Source: Bacillota bacterium (GTDB lineage: Bacteria > Bacillota > SHA-98 > UBA4971). Taken from it: DNA of 64,000 nt. A program made the translations under genes and the position numbers. Of the stretch, positions 17,600 through 26,878 are shown piece by piece. The notes beneath the pieces are model-generated. The model searched no databases. It was not told the DNA's origin and saw nothing but the letters and a program-made list of their open reading frames with translations. The stretch's first letter is position 1, and every line of letters starts with the position of its first letter. The stretch is from NCBI GenBank assembly GCA_012842395.1, contig DUSX01000030.1, positions 43,874-107,873 of the forward strand, in the 5' to 3' direction.

Positions 17600-18337
17600 A
17601 TGCTCGAAGTCCGCAACCTGGACGTCGCTTACAACGGAATTCCAGCTCTTCGTGGCGTTTCTTTGGACGTGAGAGAGGGCGAGGTCGTGTCAGTGCTAGG
17701 GCCAAACGGTGCAGGCAAGACCACGCTGCTCAACGCGATATCGGGGCTTGTGAAACCCGATCCGTCCAGCAAGATACTGTTCATGGGAGAGGACATATCT
17801 CAACTCGAGCCCGGCCAGATAGTTGCCAAGGGGATTATCCAGGTCCCGGAGGGCCGGCAGATATTCCCAGAGCTGACCGTGCTCGAGAATGTGGAGGTCG
17901 GCTCCATAAGGAGGAAGGACCGGGCGAAAATCAAGAAGGACATAGAAGACATATTCGAGGTATTCCCGGAGCTCAAAGGAAGAAAGCGACAACTCGGAGG
18001 CACGCTCAGTGGCGGCGAACAGCAAATGCTCGCTATAGCGCGGGCCCTAATTGCTGAGCCAAAGCTGCTCATGATTGATGAGCCCTCCATGGGACTTGCC
18101 CCGATCGTCGTCCAGAGGATATTCAGGCTTATACAAACCGACATCCGTAAGCGCGGGATCACGGTCCTCTTGGTTGAGCAGAACGCTTATCTCTCAATGG
18201 CTGTGAGCGACAGGGCATACATCTTAGCCCAGGGCGAGGTTGCCTTGAACGGGACGGTCGAGGAACTCTCCCGGGATGCCAAGGTCAAGGAGACCTATTT
18301 CAGAGGCAGAAGTCTCGGGGCGCAGAGCGGTTCTTAG
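17600..18337 (+). CDS. livF: Branched-chain amino-acid-type ABC transporter ATPase LivF
   Basis: This is the second ATPase of the importer, 245 residues. Walker A is GPNGAGKT, the signature is LSGGEQQ, Walker B is LLMIDEPSMG, and the switch His-equivalent region is LLVEQNA, as usual for LivF. The start ATG 17600 uses GGAGGGG inside the end of livG. It closes a complete LivJHMGF set, so transport needs no outside component. A 75-base gap leads to the dehydratase gene, consistent with one transcript. Confidence 0.93.
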   Translation: MLEVRNLDVAYNGIPALRGVSLDVREGEVVSVLGPNGAGKTTLLNAISGLVKPDPSSKILFMGEDISQLEPGQIVAKGIIQVPEGRQIFPELTVLENVEVGSIRRKDRAKIKKDIEDIFEVFPELKGRKRQLGGTLSGGEQQMLAIARALIAEPKLLMIDEPSMGLAPIVVQRIFRLIQTDIRKRGITVLLVEQNAYLSMAVSDRAYILAQGEVALNGTVEELSRDAKVKETYFRGRSLGAQSGS

Positions 18338-18412
18338 GCGGTCGCGTAGTAGGTCTTGGATGCGAGATGAAGCGACAACGCTCGTCAACACCACGAAGGG
18401 GGTTCAGAGAAA

Positions 18413-20083
18413 GTGGACCTTAGGAGCCGTAACATCACGCTCGAGCCACCGCAGCGCGCTCTCTTGAAAGGCGTTGGGCTCAGTGACGAGGATCTTGAAC
18501 TCCCTCTTATCGGGATCGCCAACTCGTTCAGCGAGCTCTCTCCTGGTCACATTCACCTGCGCACGATATCTGACTACGTCCGGCGCGGGATCAGGTACGC
18601 CGGGGGGACCCCCCTCGAGTTCAACACCATAGCGCTTTGTGATGGGCTTTCCGGGGCGTTTGTCCGGCACAAGGAAGCGCAACGCTATACGCTGCCTCAT
18701 AGGGATCTCATCGCCGACTCCGTCGAGATGGCGATAGAAGCCAACCAGCTGGACGGGCTCGTGGCCATAGGCACGTGCGACAAGATCGTTCCAGGCATGC
18801 TCATGGCCTGTGCTAGGCTGGGAATTCCGGCCATATTCGTTTTCGGCGGGTCGATGCTTCCGGGCAGGTACAAGGGCCGAGTGATCTGCGGCGGCGCCAC
18901 CGAGATGATAGAGGCCACGGGCCAGTATAAAGCGGGCGCTCTCAGCAAGGAAGACATGGACGCAATGGTTGAGAACGCCTGCCCAACCCCCGGCGCGTGT
19001 GGCGCTATGGTAACGGGAAACAGCATGGGCGTCATTGCTGAGGCCCTCGGCATGGGCCTCCCCGGGTCCGGAACCGTCCCAGCCCTCGACATGCGCCAGC
19101 TCAGGCTAGCCGAGCTTGCTGGGCGAAGGATTGTGAGCCTCGTGCGTGCTGGTATCACCGCTAGGGACGTGATCTCACGGGAAGCTATGGAAAACGCCAT
19201 AAGGGTACTGTGCGCGACTGGCGGGTCTACCAACTGCATTCTACATATCATGGCCATCTCCAGGGAGGCGGGGCTCGATGTGGACCTCGATTTGATTGAC
19301 GAACTCAGCCGCAGGACACCGCATCTGTGCCCACTCATCCCGTCCGGGGAGTTCAGTGTGCCCGAGTTTCATGACGCTGGCGGAGTCCAGGGCGTTATGA
19401 AAAGGCTTGCGCCACTGCTGCACCTCGATTGTATGACGGTCACTGGCGAGACTCTGGGCAAGAACCTCGAGCGAGCTGAGGTCCGTGACGAACGAGTGAT
19501 TAGGCCTCTGCACGATCCTTACAAGCCAGAAGGTGGCATTGCGGTGCTCAAGGGAAATCTCGCTCCCGAAGGCGCCGTCGTCAAGCAATCCGCCGTGTCC
19601 GAACGAATGCAGTACCACGTGGGACGCGCCCGGGTGTTCGATTCCGAGGAGGATGCGACCGAGGCGGTCTTGGCCGGCAAGGTCCACGAAGGAGAGGTGG
19701 TCGTCGTCAGGTATGAGGGACCCAAGGGAGGTCCCGGTATGCGGGAAATGACGACCGTGATCGGCGCGATATGGGGTAAAGGCCTTCAAAACTCAGTTTC
19801 GCTCATCACCGACGGACGGTTCTCAGGAGCGATAAGGGGACCGGCCATAGGCTATATTTCCCCGGAAGCCGCGGAGGGCGGGCCGCTTGGGGTGATCGAA
19901 GACGGTGATTTAATCGAGATCGACATCCCCCGCCGAAAACTAGAGGTTCGCCTGGATGAAGCCCAGATAAGAGAGCGACTGGCACGCTGGACGAGGCCTG
20001 CGTTCAAAGTGGAGAGGGGCTGCCTTCGCATGTATGAGCGTTTCTCGAGCTCTGCGAACAAAGGGGCGGTAATCGAGCCATGA
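18413..20083 (+). CDS. IlvD/Edd-family dehydratase
   Basis: This 556-residue iron-sulfur dehydratase is related to dihydroxy-acid dehydratase IlvD and phosphogluconate dehydratase. Candidate cluster cysteines are Cys76 (ALCDG), Cys122 (GTCDKIVPG) and Cys196 (PGACGAM), and the C-terminal SLITDGRFSG motif is present. It has the SPGHIHLR form of the N-terminal motif found in one IlvD branch. IlvD turns 2,3-dihydroxy acids into 2-keto acids; paralogues act on sugar acids. With no valine or isoleucine biosynthesis genes around it and two LarA genes next door, a catabolic substrate is more likely (inference). The GTG start at 18413 follows GAAGGGGG. Confidence 0.85.
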   Translation: MDLRSRNITLEPPQRALLKGVGLSDEDLELPLIGIANSFSELSPGHIHLRTISDYVRRGIRYAGGTPLEFNTIALCDGLSGAFVRHKEAQRYTLPHRDLIADSVEMAIEANQLDGLVAIGTCDKIVPGMLMACARLGIPAIFVFGGSMLPGRYKGRVICGGATEMIEATGQYKAGALSKEDMDAMVENACPTPGACGAMVTGNSMGVIAEALGMGLPGSGTVPALDMRQLRLAELAGRRIVSLVRAGITARDVISREAMENAIRVLCATGGSTNCILHIMAISREAGLDVDLDLIDELSRRTPHLCPLIPSGEFSVPEFHDAGGVQGVMKRLAPLLHLDCMTVTGETLGKNLERAEVRDERVIRPLHDPYKPEGGIAVLKGNLAPEGAVVKQSAVSERMQYHVGRARVFDSEEDATEAVLAGKVHEGEVVVVRYEGPKGGPGMREMTTVIGAIWGKGLQNSVSLITDGRFSGAIRGPAIGYISPEAAEGGPLGVIEDGDLIEIDIPRRKLEVRLDEAQIRERLARWTRPAFKVERGCLRMYERFSSSANKGAVIEP

Positions 20084-21363
20084 AGACGACCGGGCCAGGA
20101 GAGGTCTCGATTCCCTTCGGTGATGGCGAGGTATTGGTGGACCTCAGAAACGCCGACGTCGTTGCTGTTTGCGGGATCGCAAGATATCCGGCAGTGGATG
20201 ACATAGAGGCGCGCGTAGCGGAAGCCATCGCTGCTCCCATTGGCGTCCCGCGACTGCGAGAAATGGCAAGAGGCGCGAGGCGCGTCGCGATCGTGTCAGA
20301 CGACGCCACCCGCCCTACTCCCGTTGCGGATATTCTTCCGCCCATCCTTGGCGAACTAAGGGCATCTGGTGTGCCAGATGACGCAATAACCATCGTCATG
20401 GCAAACGGCTCGCACAGGCTCATGACCGCGAACGAGATAGAGCAGAAACTCGGGCCGGGCGTGGCGCGAAGGTTCAAGGTAGTCAACCATGATTACAGAG
20501 CACCCGACCTTGTGGACTTCGGCTGCACCCCGAGTGGCGTTCCGATTCATGTGAACAAGGAAATCGCGGATGCGGACTTCGTGATAGGACTGGGAAGCAT
20601 AGTCCCGCATAGGTACTGCGGGTGGTCAGGCGGTGCGAAGATAATCCAGCCTGGCGTTTGTGGCGAGGAGACCACGGTCGCGACCCACCTCATGATAACT
20701 CGGGATCCCAGCGTAAGGTTGGGCAACGTCGAGAACGTGGTAAGGCATGAGATGGAGGAGGTTGCCGCTAGGGCCGGGCTCAGGTTCATAGTGAACGTCA
20801 TCCTGAACGCTGATTGCCAGGTCGTCGGAATAGTGGCGGGCCATCCCGTGGCAGCGCACAGGTCGGGCGTATCTAAGGCTCTCGAGGTCTGCGGGACCAG
20901 GATACGTGAGAAGGCGGACCTAGTGATCGCAGGCTCGCATCCTGCGGACATGAACTTCTGGCAGGCTGGGAAGGCTCTCTATTCGGCAGACCTGGCCGTA
21001 AAGGATGGCGGTACCATAATCCTGGTGTCGCCCATGCATGAGGGGATCGGTGAACACAAGGAGTTCGGCGAACTGCTGTCGCTCGAATACGATGAGATCA
21101 TGAAACGCTTGCGTCAGGGCGAGATCCTGGACCGTCTGTCCGCCGCGGCGGCTCTCGCCGTGAGTCTTGTGGCGCGAAGAACGAGAATAGTGCTAGTAAC
21201 TAATGGTCTCAGCGATCGGGACGTCTCCGCGATGGGCTTCGTGAGGTATGACGTGGCTGACCTGCAAAAGGCCGTGGACGACGCATTGGCGCCGTACGGC
21301 AATCTCACGCGCAGAGTCGTTGTTCTGCGCGAGGCTCCAGACATCCTTCCGATGGTCGAATGA
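20080..21363 (+). CDS. LarA-family nickel-pincer-type racemase/epimerase, copy 1
   Basis: This 427-residue protein is of the lactate racemase (LarA) family. Visible catalytic and cofactor residues are DATR (75-78), His112 in GSHR, His177 and Lys187 in a PHRYCGWSGGAK segment, and His203. They have the same spacing as the His/Lys set known from LarA, whose lysine carries the nickel-pincer nucleotide. The family isomerises the C2 hydroxyl of lactate, malate, gluconate and other 2-hydroxy acids. The ATG start overlaps the dehydratase stop (ATGA), so the two are translationally coupled. The cofactor-making genes LarB, LarC and LarE are not in the window. Confidence 0.85.
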   Translation: MKTTGPGEVSIPFGDGEVLVDLRNADVVAVCGIARYPAVDDIEARVAEAIAAPIGVPRLREMARGARRVAIVSDDATRPTPVADILPPILGELRASGVPDDAITIVMANGSHRLMTANEIEQKLGPGVARRFKVVNHDYRAPDLVDFGCTPSGVPIHVNKEIADADFVIGLGSIVPHRYCGWSGGAKIIQPGVCGEETTVATHLMITRDPSVRLGNVENVVRHEMEEVAARAGLRFIVNVILNADCQVVGIVAGHPVAAHRSGVSKALEVCGTRIREKADLVIAGSHPADMNFWQAGKALYSADLAVKDGGTIILVSPMHEGIGEHKEFGELLSLEYDEIMKRLRQGEILDRLSAAAALAVSLVARRTRIVLVTNGLSDRDVSAMGFVRYDVADLQKAVDDALAPYGNLTRRVVVLREAPDILPMVE

Positions 21364-21388
21364 GCCCTGTCCTCTTGAGGTGAGCAGA

Positions 21389-22705
21389 GTGCCGGCCGAG
21401 TTTGATTTGAAATACGGAGACATCACCGTTGCGGTCTCCGTCCCAGAGGGCCTTCGAACGACTGTGCTTAGTCCAGGCGTGGGTGCGAACAGCGCTGGCA
21501 GCGGCGCCCCGTTGACTGATCCTTTACTCGCGCTGGAGGACTCTCTCAGAAACCCCATAGGCTCGCCGCCACTGTGCGAGGTGGTGCGGCCGGGGGACCG
21601 GGTCGTAGTGCTCGTGAGCGACATTACAAGGCTTTGGATCCGTACGAGCGACTTCATGGCTCCCATTCTGGACCACCTCAACCGCGCAGGGGTGCCGGAC
21701 TCCCGCATTTCAATATGCGTGGCCATGGGGTCTCACAGGAAAATGACGCCCGATGAGATACGCCGGATCGTTGGCGATATGGCGTACGAAAGGGTTTCCG
21801 TGTTCCAGCACGACATCGATGACGAGAACGGGTTCGTGTACCTCGGCAAGACCAGTCGGGGCACGCCAGTGTGGGTCAATCGGCGGGTGATGGAACACGA
21901 CAGGATTCTAATGACCGGCGGAATCGTCCACCATGCTATGGCTGGATACGGGGGCGGAAGGAAAAGCGTCCTGCCTGGGATCGCCTCGAGGGACACGATC
22001 AAGGCCAACCATCTTTGGGTCTTGGACCCGGACAAGGTAGGGATAAGGCCAGGGGTTGGGTCCGCCAAAACCTTGGGTAATCCACTTCACGAGGACATGG
22101 TGGACGCCGCAGCCATGGTGGCACCGGACTTCATTGTCAACGTGGTCACCGACTCGCAGGGCTGGTTTGCGGGCTTCTTCTCCGGGCACTGGCTTGAGGC
22201 CTGGCAAGCGGGGTGCAAATTGGTGGACCGCATGTATTGCGTCCCGATAGACCACAAGGTGGATATGGTGATCGCCTCGTGCGGTGGGTACCCTAGGGAC
22301 ATTTCCATGTACCAAGCCAGCAAGAGCTTCTATAACGCCTGGATGGCGCTCAAGCCTGGAGGGACCCTTGTCCTTTTGGTCGAGGCGAGGGAGGGAGGGG
22401 GCGGCGAGGAGTTCTTCAAATGGTTTCGATACCCGGATATCGAATCGTGCTACGAGGCGCTCAAGAGCGACTTCACGGTTGCGGGTTACCTAGCGTTCTT
22501 GACGCGGTATATTGCCAGCGTGGTAAGGACAGTCATTGTAACCGATATGGATAGTAACTTGGTGCGGACAATGGGGGTAATTCCTGCGCCCACCGTGCGC
22601 GAAGCCGTGGAAACAGGGTTAAGTTGGGCGGGGCATGATCCAGAGATACTGGTCATGCCTGAGGCCGGAATAACCCTTCCGATCCTGCACGGCGAGACGC
22701 CTTGA
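21389..22705 (+). CDS. LarA-family nickel-pincer-type racemase/epimerase, copy 2
   Basis: This is a second, clearly different LarA-family protein of 438 residues. It has DITR (78-81), His116 (GSHR), His182 and Lys192 in a segment containing GYGGGRKSVLPG, and His208. Its lysine motif GGGRKSVLPG is the commoner form, unlike the WSGGAKIIQPG of copy 1, so the two probably act on different hydroxy acids or positions, or form a hetero-oligomer (inference). The GTG start at 21389 lies 25 bases after copy 1, with GAGGTGAG upstream. Confidence 0.85.
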   Translation: MPAEFDLKYGDITVAVSVPEGLRTTVLSPGVGANSAGSGAPLTDPLLALEDSLRNPIGSPPLCEVVRPGDRVVVLVSDITRLWIRTSDFMAPILDHLNRAGVPDSRISICVAMGSHRKMTPDEIRRIVGDMAYERVSVFQHDIDDENGFVYLGKTSRGTPVWVNRRVMEHDRILMTGGIVHHAMAGYGGGRKSVLPGIASRDTIKANHLWVLDPDKVGIRPGVGSAKTLGNPLHEDMVDAAAMVAPDFIVNVVTDSQGWFAGFFSGHWLEAWQAGCKLVDRMYCVPIDHKVDMVIASCGGYPRDISMYQASKSFYNAWMALKPGGTLVLLVEAREGGGGEEFFKWFRYPDIESCYEALKSDFTVAGYLAFLTRYIASVVRTVIVTDMDSNLVRTMGVIPAPTVREAVETGLSWAGHDPEILVMPEAGITLPILHGETP

Positions 22706-22819
22706 AAACACTTGGTCTTGGTGTTGAAACCGCATGAGTGAGAAACACGAAAGAAATGAGACACAAAGCCAAGAGAGGGAAGGGAGGTGCTGCTGGCGGC
22801 GTTTGTCCGCCGGCACGAA

Positions 22820-24076
22820 ATGAAGGTACTCGAGAACATGCCCATGGAGGGGGCGCCATGGTTCAGTGACGTGAAATGGGTGTCCCCGATGAACTTCGAC
22901 CCTGCGATAAGACCCGCTACGACCTCCAAACGCGTTTACATTCATGACGTCACCCTTCGGGACGGGGAGCAGACGTGCGGGCTCAACTGGACAGAGGACG
23001 AAAGGATCAGGATCGCGGTTGCCCTAAGCGAGATAGGAGTCCAACGGATAGAGGTCGGCATGCCCGCAGTCAGCGAGGACATCTCTCGTGCAATAACGAG
23101 GCTCGTAGCGATGGGTCTTCCTGCGGAGATAGTTCCTTTCGCCCGGTGTGTCAAGCAAGATATCGACGCTGCTGTCGACTCAGGTGCAAAGTCCATAGTG
23201 GTAGAACATGCTGTAAACCCGTACACGTGCCAGTATGCGTATAACGTTGACACGGAGGCGCTTATCAGCAGGATAGTCGAATCGGTGAACTACGCGAAGT
23301 CGCAGGGTCTCCGCACGACGTTCATGGGATGGGACGTCACCCGTGCTACGTTCGAGTATGTGTTCAAGGTCTACCGCCGAGTGGTGGAAGAGTGCCACCC
23401 TGAGGCAGTGGTGTTTACTGACAGCTTTGGAGTGGCGTCCCCCCTCGCGATATTCCATGCGATCAAGACCCTGAAGGAGATGCTTCCAGCGGTCAGGCTG
23501 GAGTTTCACGTGCACAACGAGTTCGGAATGGCGATGGGCTCGGTGATTGCAGCTGCTTATGCCGGGGTGGACGGAATCCACTCGTCCATCAACGGCCTTG
23601 GCGAAAGGACCGGCAACGTTCCGACGGAGGAGGTTGTGGCGGCTCTAGAGCTTCTCCTAAACATAGACACTGGTATCGACATGAAGAAGATCGATAGCGT
23701 GACGAAGCTTGTCGAGGACATTTCCGGGATACCCATATGGACTAACAAGCCCGTTACAGGCAAGAAGCTCTTCTGGGTCGAGTCAGGCGTCGTTGTAGAC
23801 GCCAAGACCAAACTCGAAAACGCAGGCATCCGTCCCGCCATGAGCCCTTACCTTCCTGAGGTTGTGGGGCGAGAGGGAATCAAGGTTGTGCTCGGAGGGT
23901 CCAGCGGCAAGGCAAGCATCAAGTTCTATCTGGACCAGAAAGGGCTGGACTACACCGAGGAAGACGCTGCTGCGATCCTCGAGAGAGTCAAGGCGGCGGG
24001 CCGCGAGAAGCGTAGAGTTCTCACGGACGAGGAGATAGACTCCATCATCGGCGAAGTGCTCGGCAAGAAACCTTGA
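22820..24076 (+). CDS. DRE-TIM (HMG-CoA lyase-like) enzyme of the LeuA/homocitrate synthase group
   Basis: This 418-residue protein belongs to the DRE-TIM metallolyase superfamily. It has the signature DVTLRDGEQ (residues 43-51), the metal motif HVHNEFG (His230, His232) and GLGERTGN, as in isopropylmalate, homocitrate and citramalate synthases. These enzymes condense an acyl-CoA with a 2-keto acid, and the superfamily also includes lyases running the reverse way. No LeuA allosteric domain follows. The start is uncertain: ATG 22820 lacks a close site, while GGGAGG at about 22780 lies before a small GGCGG/CCGCC hairpin that could bring it near. It would link the keto acid to the Ptb-Buk pair (inference). 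Confidence 0.82.
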   Translation: MKVLENMPMEGAPWFSDVKWVSPMNFDPAIRPATTSKRVYIHDVTLRDGEQTCGLNWTEDERIRIAVALSEIGVQRIEVGMPAVSEDISRAITRLVAMGLPAEIVPFARCVKQDIDAAVDSGAKSIVVEHAVNPYTCQYAYNVDTEALISRIVESVNYAKSQGLRTTFMGWDVTRATFEYVFKVYRRVVEECHPEAVVFTDSFGVASPLAIFHAIKTLKEMLPAVRLEFHVHNEFGMAMGSVIAAAYAGVDGIHSSINGLGERTGNVPTEEVVAALELLLNIDTGIDMKKIDSVTKLVEDISGIPIWTNKPVTGKKLFWVESGVVVDAKTKLENAGIRPAMSPYLPEVVGREGIKVVLGGSSGKASIKFYLDQKGLDYTEEDAAAILERVKAAGREKRRVLTDEEIDSIIGEVLGKKP

Positions 24077-24112
24077 AGGCTGGGCCAGGAGGCCAATACG
24101 AGGTGAGGCTAC

Positions 24113-24451
24113 GTGGGCTTTCCCAGTTCCGAGGATTCTGAGAAGAATGGGAATGCCGCAGGTCAGGCGCTTCTAGTGTTGGACGACCGCGACAATGTGG
24201 CCACGCTCCTACGACCCGGCAGGAGGGGTGAGGAACTCGCGCTTGCCTCCGGGGATACGCTTCGACTTGTTGAGGACATACCCTCCGGACACAAGGTGGC
24301 CATTCGTCCCATCGGCAAAGGCGAATTCGTGGTCAAGTACGGAACCGCTATAGGCCGGGCGACGTGCGACATCGAGGTTGGAACTCACGTCCATGTTCAC
24401 AACGTCCAAAGTCTCAGAGGCAAGGCCAAGGGGGCGAGTCGAGGCCAGTGA
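24113..24451 (+). CDS. UxaA/SuyA-type lyase small subunit (SAF domain)
   Basis: This 112-residue protein is almost entirely one SAF domain as found at the N-terminus of altronate dehydratase UxaA or as the free subunit SuyA of sulfolactate sulfo-lyase. Marks are the Asp-Asn pair in DNVATLLRPG, GHKVAIRPI, VVKYGTAIG and the ending VHVHNVQSLRG. It must work with the large subunit, whose GTG start overlaps its stop by four bases. Start GTG 24113. Substrate classes known for the family are sugar acids (altronate, galactarate) and (R)-sulfolactate. Confidence 0.85.
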   Translation: MGFPSSEDSEKNGNAAGQALLVLDDRDNVATLLRPGRRGEELALASGDTLRLVEDIPSGHKVAIRPIGKGEFVVKYGTAIGRATCDIEVGTHVHVHNVQSLRGKAKGASRGQ

Positions 24452-25617
24452 GAACCTTCTTAGGATATGAAAGGCCTGATGGGCGTGCGGGCACAAGAAA
24501 CCACGTGTTGGTCCTGCCCACAGTCGTATGTGCCAGTGCTGTCGCTGAGGAGATAGCAAGGTGTGTGCCAGGAGTTGTGGCCGTGACGCATCCATATGGG
24601 TGCACGCTCGATCCTGCGTCTAACCAAGAGATGACCTGCGTTCTGGCAGGGACCGCGTCGAATCCGAACGTTTTCGGGGTCCTGTTGGTCGCGCTTGGGT
24701 GCGAAACCGTATCCGTCCACGAGGTAGCCACCGAAGTCGCAAAGTCCGGGAAGCCGGTTGAGGTGGTATCGATTCAAGATGAAGGAGACACCCTCGCTGC
24801 GACGGAAAAGGGGCTGGCAATCGCCGAGCGTCTCGTCAGAGAGAGCAAGTCGGCGTCGCGTGTGGACGTGCCGGTATCCAAGCTAGTGGTAGCCTTGGAA
24901 TGCGGAGCTTCGGACGCATTCTCGGGCCTCACTGCGAATCCCGCAGTGGGACGAGCTAGCGACATTCTGGTGGGGCTGGGCGCTACGGTGATACTCTCCG
25001 AGGTCACGGAGTTTCTAGGCGCGGAACACATTCTTGCGGACCAGGCAGCAGACGAGGAGGTCCGGAGACGTATCATGGCCGTCGTGGCCAAGACTGAGGA
25101 GGAACTCTCCCGGATCGGACCTTTCGGCGAGTTGGGCGACATCACACCAGGCAATATCGCAGGCGGCCTCACCACTATAGAAGAGAAGTCCCTCGGATGC
25201 ATCAGAAAGGGCGGGATCACCCCCATACGCGAGGTGGTCGAGTATGCACAGCGTCCGTCGAAGTCAGGGCTCGTGATAATGGACACCCCGGGTCACGACA
25301 TCGAGTCCATGACCGCGATGATGGCCGGCGGCGCTCAGATAGGGATCTTCACCACCGGACGCGGGACACCTACTGGATCGGCGATAGCACCTGTGGTGAA
25401 GGTGGTGAGCAACACCCCGACTTATCTCCGAATGAGGCGAAACATCGACATCAATGCGGGCGGCATAGCCGACGGTGCCGAGTCCCTTGACTCGGTTGCG
25501 CAGAGAATCGTTGACTTCCTCTTGGACGTTGCTTCTGGTGCCACGACTGCTTCCGAGAGAAATGGGCACAGGGAATTCGCTATGAGACGCCGAGGCACCT
25601 ATTGTACCGTGTACTGA
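24448..25617 (+). CDS. UxaA/SuyB-type lyase large subunit
   Basis: This 389-residue catalytic subunit is of the altronate dehydratase/sulfolactate sulfo-lyase family. It starts FLGYERPDGRAGTRN, then has the NIAGGLTTIEEKSLG block and the C-terminal TPGHDIESMTAMMAGGA and TGRGTP segments typical of UxaA. The enzyme removes water (or sulfite in SuyAB) from 2-hydroxy acids. GTG 24448 overlaps the small subunit stop (GTGA). No sulfite exporter or sulfite-handling gene is nearby, which argues mildly against a sulfolactate role. Confidence 0.87.
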   Translation: MRTFLGYERPDGRAGTRNHVLVLPTVVCASAVAEEIARCVPGVVAVTHPYGCTLDPASNQEMTCVLAGTASNPNVFGVLLVALGCETVSVHEVATEVAKSGKPVEVVSIQDEGDTLAATEKGLAIAERLVRESKSASRVDVPVSKLVVALECGASDAFSGLTANPAVGRASDILVGLGATVILSEVTEFLGAEHILADQAADEEVRRRIMAVVAKTEEELSRIGPFGELGDITPGNIAGGLTTIEEKSLGCIRKGGITPIREVVEYAQRPSKSGLVIMDTPGHDIESMTAMMAGGAQIGIFTTGRGTPTGSAIAPVVKVVSNTPTYLRMRRNIDINAGGIADGAESLDSVAQRIVDFLLDVASGATTASERNGHREFAMRRRGTYCTVY

Positions 25618-25681
25618 TTGCTGCACTGATCGGAGCGACATTGATCGTTGAGAGGGTCAGTTTCCGGAGGAGGGCTGGCGC

Positions 25682-26761
25682 GTGAAGCGCAGAGATGGCT
25701 TTCGCATTCTGGTAATCAATCCTGGGTCTACGTCAACGAAAGTTGCTGTGTACTTGGACGAAACGCCGATGTTTTCGGAATCCTATTCTCATTCCGCCCA
25801 AGAGCTCTCCAGGTTTGAGCGGATCCTCGACCAATTGGACTGGAGGCGCGGGTTTGTCTATAAAGCTCTCGATGACCACGGATTCGACCTTGGGAGCGTC
25901 TCGGCGGTAGCGTGCCGGGGCGGTAGGTTGAAACCTCTGGCCAGCGGGACCTATCTTGTGAACGACCGCATGCTGAGCGATTCCAGACGGGGACTCCAAG
26001 GGGAGCATGCGTCCAACCTCGCTTGCATAATCGGGGACGAGATCGCGAGGCGCGTTGGCGTTCCTGCATTTGTAGTGGATCCCGTGTCCGTTGACGAGCT
26101 TGACGATATCGCAAGGGTGACCGGGGTGCGGGAGATCCAGCGGAACAGCCTTTCCCATGCTCTTAACATGAAAGCCATGGCCAGGAGAGCCGCGAAGGTG
26201 CTTGGCATGTCGTACGAAGACGCGCGACTGATCGTCGCCCACATGGGCGGAGGAGGGTCCGTCAGCGTTCACGTTGACGGAAGGATGGTAGATCTATACA
26301 ATTGTGACAAAGAAGGGCCGTTCGCGGCAGAGCGGGCGGGTGCGCTCCCGACCCTTGACCTCGTGAACCTGTGCTATTCGGGCAGGTTTTCCAAAGAAGA
26401 GGTCCTGCGAATGCTGGTAGGGGGCGGCGGGCTCATGTCGCACCTTAACACGCGGGACATCCGCGAGGTCGAAGCCAGGATCGACAGCGGGGATAAACAT
26501 GCGGAGTTCGTCCTCCGCGCGATGGCTTACGGGTTCGCCAAAGCCATCGCGAGCTTCACAGCGACCCTCGGGGGCAAGGCGGACGCTATAGTCCTCACAG
26601 GAGGGATGGCCTATTCGTCTCGCCTCGTGGAATGGGTCAAGGCCAGGATCAGCTTTATCGGACCTGTTCTCGTTTTTCCAGGCGAAAACGAACTCGAGTC
26701 CTTGGCCCTCGGGGTGCTCAGGGTGCTCAGAAACGATGAGCCCGCCAAGGTATACGAGTGA
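25682..26761 (+). CDS. buk: Butyrate kinase (acetate/butyrate kinase family)
   Basis: This 359-residue ASKHA kinase makes ATP from an acyl phosphate. It shows ILVINPGSTSTKVAV at the N-terminus (phosphate-binding), VAHMGGGGSVSVHVDGR in the middle and the adenosine-binding IVLTGGMAYS near residue 305, all typical of butyrate kinase rather than acetate kinase. The following gene encodes the phosphate acyltransferase that makes its substrate from acyl-CoA. Branched-chain acyl phosphates are also accepted by known enzymes. No butyryl-CoA-forming genes are near, so the acyl group probably comes from the pathway encoded just upstream (inference). Confidence 0.92.
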   Translation: MKRRDGFRILVINPGSTSTKVAVYLDETPMFSESYSHSAQELSRFERILDQLDWRRGFVYKALDDHGFDLGSVSAVACRGGRLKPLASGTYLVNDRMLSDSRRGLQGEHASNLACIIGDEIARRVGVPAFVVDPVSVDELDDIARVTGVREIQRNSLSHALNMKAMARRAAKVLGMSYEDARLIVAHMGGGGSVSVHVDGRMVDLYNCDKEGPFAAERAGALPTLDLVNLCYSGRFSKEEVLRMLVGGGGLMSHLNTRDIREVEARIDSGDKHAEFVLRAMAYGFAKAIASFTATLGGKADAIVLTGGMAYSSRLVEWVKARISFIGPVLVFPGENELESLALGVLRVLRNDEPAKVYE

Positions 26762-26878
26762 GAACGGAGGTTGCGAGCGGAGCGACAGGATGTCGGACGT
26801 GCAATCCCGACTGACGTAGAACGCAAGCAACAGAAGATCCACGGAACCGGAAAAGACGAGGCAAAGGAAGAACGTTGG

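Noticed and set aside
18413..20083. The dehydratase gene as ilvD of valine/isoleucine biosynthesis
   Set aside because: No ilvB, ilvC, ilvE or leu genes are present, the sequence around the first Cys departs from standard IlvD, and the gene overlaps a LarA gene in a catabolic setting.
24113..25617. The UxaA-like pair as a true sulfolactate sulfo-lyase (SuyAB)
   Set aside because: The split into two subunits matches, but no sulfite exporter or sulfolactate dehydrogenase is nearby; kept only as an alternative.
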